From: Panaeolus papilionaceus
Taxonomy: Eukaryota > Basidiomycota > Agaricomycetes > Agaricales
DNA: 64,000 nucleotides
Reading direction: 5' to 3'
Assembly (NCBI GenBank): GCA_015501605.1
Contig: JADNRZ010000005.1
Location: 620,001-684,000, forward strand
Positions within the stretch are counted from its first letter, which is position 1, and each line of letters opens with the position of its first letter. Below are positions 60,329 through 64,000 of the stretch, piece by piece. The notes under the pieces were generated by a model. That model saw only the letters and a program-made list of their open reading frames with translations. It was not told the origin of the DNA and made no database searches. The position numbers and the translations under genes are program-made.

Positions 60329-60566
60329 TCTTCTTGCCAGGTCCCTTTGGTTTTGCGTGTCCCGACAGTCATTCAGTTTCGGGTTTCGTCGGTTACTGAT
60401 GTGTTTCGTTTTCTGCATTTCGTTTTCGGTTTGGCTTATTATCCAAGTGACTCTGGTTTCAGAATTTAATGTCCGTTAAGGGACTACAATGGCGCTGAAG
60501 TTTACAGATCCTGACTCGATCATGTAAACCTTGAACGATGCATTAGGTTTGCAAAATAAATATGTG

Positions 60567-62101
60567 TCATACATCCCAGAAACTGTTTTGAAAGTTGGAG
60601 GTTAATGTGGGGGGTAGTTCGTAAGTTGGCGAAGCGCTCGGCGCAGCCCGCAAGTTCAACACCAGCCGTGAAACCATCAGGGAGGTTATGATCTGGCTGA
60701 ATGATGCCCCAACCGCCTTGAGATCCGAAGGGGCGAGCTATTTAAAGGAGAGAGGTCAATACCATCAATGTAAGATGGAGCAGTTCTGGCTTACGATGAA
60801 TGCCAAAAAGTTGATAAAGTTGGCTGAAAAAATGGCAAAAAAGTACAAGGTTCCGTCCCGTAGAAAAATCTGCATTATACTGTTCCAGATACATGAGATT
60901 TATTCCGGACGAATATGAAGGAGAAAGACGCACGGTGTCGAACGAGACCGAGATAAGATATAAGACCGTGTGCGCCATAGCGTGAGGCCGAAGATGCATG
61001 AATCAGTGATTAGAGGCGAGACCCAAATGGACGCTGGTGCAAATGCATTTGTCAGTAAGCACGGTATCCGTCAGAGGGCAGCATGCAAAGGGTCTCGAAG
61101 ATGGTTGACCTACGGAATATAACACTAGTCCCATCGAGAATACAGCCTATGTGTCATTATTAATAGCATATCACAAAAGCTATTCACAACTATTACCCAC
61201 CGGTTAGTCCAGAAGGAAGTGGCACAGCTAGAAAAACGATGTCCGTTTTCAATATGATAAATTACCGCAAAATCTCGAGCAAAAATTCTTACCCCACCCT
61301 GTATGTATTCCAACGACAGACATAATAATTTGTGCCGATAGTAGTAGAAGCAAAGGAGCGATAACGAATATTGAGCGCCCATAAAGGGCGTAAACGCGGA
61401 GAATCATTATTACTGTGGGTGCGGGAATTAGCGCGCGCACTGATGGTACGTCGAACGCGCTCACGTTCACAGACTATTTTCGTAGCAGGATGTTAGCATC
61501 GGTGATGGACTTGATCATCAGCTCCACATGCGCTTACTTCCAACTAGAGCGATGGTCTGTGCGCCTTCATACATAACGAAGCGATGGCAACTGTTCGAGA
61601 ACGAAGTTCAGTGTACTACCATGGAGCTGTGTGGAGAAACATCACAAACTCTTGCTTCGTCCATCCCGAGTCGACGAAAGCTAATTTTAGTATCAGTTAC
61701 CAATGGCGTTGCCCGTAGTAGTCGGTGCCCGTACCGTCGATGACCACAATAAACGAGAGCAAGGTGCCGTACCGATTGAGCAGGAAGAGGATCGTGGCCC
61801 CTGAGAACTTTTGCTTCCAAATGCGCTCGACCTTATCCAACAATATAAGTTTTTGGGTCAACGGTTGAAAAGAACGATGAGACCTCTTCGTCCAATGTGA
61901 GCACTTGATACGTTCAGCCGGTAAACGGTTTGAGATACGAACACAATCTACTCACAATGATCATAAACCAGCATAGCATATGATGCTCCTTGGAAGTACT
62001 TTCCAGCGAGCCTATTTCAAGCGTGGGTCAGTCATTTCTCTTGCCGTCAATGTTATGACAGTAAATCAGACGAACAGATGCTGGGCAGCCGCTGAACTCA
62101 T
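60567..62101 (-). CDS. DUF6533 multi-pass membrane protein, copy 1
   Basis: Basidiomycete-specific seven-helix-like membrane protein family of unknown function. Exons reconstructed in order: MSSAAAQHL (start 62099-62101), LAGKYFQGASYAMLVYDH, LLTLDEEVERIWKQKFSGAT with ILFLLNRYGTLLSFIVVID, a part with CHRFVMYEGAQTIAL, then VIMILRVYALYGRSIFVIA with LLLLLSAQIIMSVVGIHTG, AVPLPSGLTG, CILDGTSVIFR, SIWVSPLITDSCIFGLTLWR with TRSYILSRSRSTP, IMQIFLRDGTLYFFAIFSAN, and LAPSDLKAVGASFSQIITSL with VSRLVLNLR. The stop is at 60567-60569. These match DUF6533 landmarks (YDH.LTLDEEV..IW, RVYALYGRS, W..PL.TD, SR..LNLR). The last two exons are well fixed (60567-60737 and the one ending at 60795). The exon between the MYEGAQ and RVYALY parts is the least certain. 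Confidence 0.8.
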
Positions 62102-63097
62102 CAAGAGTATTCGTAATGTAGGGGGAAGAATCAACTTCGAAAGGTAAGAAAGGAAGGGAATGTACGACTACCATCATGCTCGGAAGGTGTTTATCAGGTT
62201 CTCTGGTGCTGGTCATGCGATTGCTAACACTGACTACCATGATACTATGTGCTACAACGCTCATTCTGTCCCCTAATATAGACCATCTCCAAAACCGTTT
62301 CAATGGTAGAAGGCGGGGCTCTCTGGCGTATCAATACTGATATGGACCAAAAATACTGTGCGGCTACACGGAACGACCAGTTATGGAAACTTGATGCCCA
62401 CGATGTTGGGAGTTTGGGGAGCAATATAGCTCCAACATGTGCAAAAAATCTTTAATGATCTACGAGAATCACAAACCCAAGAGTGAGTATGTATAGGCAT
62501 CAGATTTCTTGCATCTTTCCTCCCTCCTTTATTGCCCCGCCTTTGCAGCGTAGTCAATAGTTTCAGCCATTTTGACGCTGCAGGCGCTTGTTGCGATGCA
62601 ATGCTTTTACATCCTAGCACCGCCTTTACCACTACTTTCCAATAACTTGACACGAAGATTTGCCAGGTGTCCTTGATAAGGGGGAAGGTGAGAAGTGACA
62701 GAGGCGTTTGAGATGTCAGCAGTGTGGGTGAGGCTCAGATGTAGGAAGCCCAGGCCTATGAGTTGACCCGGACGTGGCCGGACTTCCTACTCAATGATGT
62801 GCTCAGTTAGCTCTACGACCTCATCGGCAGTTACCATAAATAAGGCATCCAACTCCGGTCTGTCGTGATGGGGACATCAAGAGAGGAACCAAATGGATAG
62901 ATTGACAGCGCTCATGCCTAGGAACCCTACTTAAGTTTCATGCATTGCAGCCTTACACCCATACGTCCGAATGGAAGCGATACTATCATTACTATATTAT
63001 TGGCCTATTACTTACTGACATTATTGACATGTTTCTCGAGGGGTATCTGATAATAAAAATAAATAACACGGTGTGCAAAAATCCACTTGGGTAGTTG
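62102..63097. other. Spacer between the tandem DUF6533 genes
   Basis: About 1 kb with the promoter of copy 1 and the 3' flank of copy 2. A minus-strand frame near 62030-62300 overlaps the start of copy 1 but is out of frame with it. Nothing else is recognised. Confidence 0.45.
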
Positions 63098-64000
63098 TTA
63101 AATGTCCCAATAGCTCCTTCCTTGAGCCGCTGCGAGTGCCGAGGAAGGTAGGTAATGGCTATCGACCTTCTCAGTTGACACTGATCGTAAGTTCAACACC
63201 AAGCGCGAGACCATCACTGATGTTATAAGCTGGCTGAAGCAAGCCCCAACAGCCTTCAAGTCGGGTGGGGCAATCTATTTCAAGTGTTAGCAGTAAACCC
63301 TGATTATGTTAGAGCAATAAACATACGACGTAGATCAGGAAGTTCAGAAAGTTGGCCGAAAAAATGATAAAGAAATAAATTGTTCCGTCCCGCAAAAATA
63401 TCTGTATAATCCTGGTTTTTGGGAGACGTTGTGAGTCAAAGAAACATAGAACCAGAGACTGGCCTTCTTACGGCGTTGATCGAGTGCGGGAGAAGATGTA
63501 CGAACGCGTGCGCCATACCGTCAATAAGAAAATGCAGGTATCGGTGGTCAATGGTGCCACCCAAAGACACACTGCATTTGATTTGATATCAGTACTAGTG
63601 TATCGAAGGTTCAAAGGGAGAACAACCATACAAAATAGAGGGCTGGTGCCGTCGAGAATACATGCTGCAGAAAGATCGTGGGTTAACTTCTGTATGTACA
63701 GCCATCGTAGTCGGCGCTCAAAACGTACCACCTAATCCATGAACATTGGGTGGGAAAGGGACAGCTGAGGTATCACAGTGGTACGAATGATGAGAGGGTA
63801 AGTAAAAGAAGTTGCACTCGAATATAAATATTTACTTACCCCATCCTGTGTGGATTCCAATGACTGATAATACTACCTGGGCGCACCATAAAACCATCAA
63901 GAAGCAGAGTACCGAGATTGAACGCCCGTACAAGGCGAATACTCGAAGAATCATGATGACTAAGGAAGATCCAACGGAGGTCAATGTCGACCAATTCTAG
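63098..64000 (-). CDS. DUF6533 multi-pass membrane protein, copy 2 (cut by the window edge)
   Basis: C-terminal part of a paralogue of copy 1, in the same orientation, continuing beyond position 64000. Exons seen: LVIMILRVFALYGRSISVLC with AQVVLSVIGIHTGW, AVPFPPNVHG, CILDGTSPLF, CLWVAPLTTDTCIFLLTVWR with TRSYIFSRTRSTP, IIQIFLRDGTIYFFIIFSAN with FLNFLIYV, and IAPPDLKAVGACFSQLITSV with VSRLVLNLR, ending in SYWDI and a stop at 63098-63100. Intron positions and phases match copy 1 wherever both can be compared. The C-terminal tails after LNLR have diverged. The frame is intact, so it is likely functional. The N-terminal half is outside the window. Confidence 0.8.

Noticed and set aside
60640..60760. 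Plus-strand reading (RKFNT.RET....WL..APTA) similar between 60.6 and 63.2 kb, suggesting a conserved plus-strand peptide
   Set aside because: It is the antisense of the conserved last exon of the two DUF6533 genes; the minus-strand frame explains the similarity, introns and stops better.

Overview
This window is nuclear DNA from a basidiomycete fungus, very probably an Agaricomycete (mushroom or wood-decay type). Genes are split by many short introns (mostly 45-70 nt, GT-AG), there is no operon layout, and several products belong to families known almost only from Agaricomycetes: DUF6533 membrane proteins, DUF6699 proteins and the so-called macrofage activating glycoprotein. I found no transposon, rRNA, tRNA or CRISPR array. 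Exon boundaries were worked out by hand from frame, splice consensus and family resemblance.

Layout. 0.7-10.2 kb (minus strand): ubiquitin-conjugating enzyme UBC4, a truncated duplicate of the 3' end of the next gene, a large proline-rich RRM protein, and a single-pass membrane protein. 10.2-15 kb: a GPI-anchor biosynthesis de-N-acetylase (PIG-L/GPI12) among gene-poor DNA. 15-18.4 kb (plus): a small oligopeptide transporter (OPT). 18.7-19.4 kb (plus): a DUF1770/Atg43-like protein. 19.5-26.6 kb (minus): a full-length ABCC transporter. 27.8-32.1 kb: a DUF6699 protein, a single-pass membrane protein and a CYP53-type P450. 33.6-39.1 kb (plus): two secreted glycoprotein paralogues in tandem. 39.4-41.2 kb (minus): a glutathionyl-hydroquinone reductase. 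42.5-47.3 kb: three Agaricomycete proteins of unknown function and a relic copy of one of them. 47.6-55.2 kb (minus): two tandem YSL-type OPT transporters. 58.2-60.3 kb: a divergent pair, complex I subunit NDUFS5 and the tail-anchored protein factor GET5. 60.6-64 kb (minus): two tandem DUF6533 membrane proteins, the second running off the right edge.

The genes do not form one pathway. They mix housekeeping (UBC4, GPI12, NDUFS5, GET5), transport (ABCC, three OPTs), detoxification or aromatic metabolism (CYP53, glutathionyl-hydroquinone reductase) and lineage-specific surface or membrane proteins.

The main pattern is repeated local duplication: five independent cases in 64 kb at different stages of decay. 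The tandem glycoprotein genes share eight consecutive exons of identical length, including a 6-nt microexon coding Gly-Glu.
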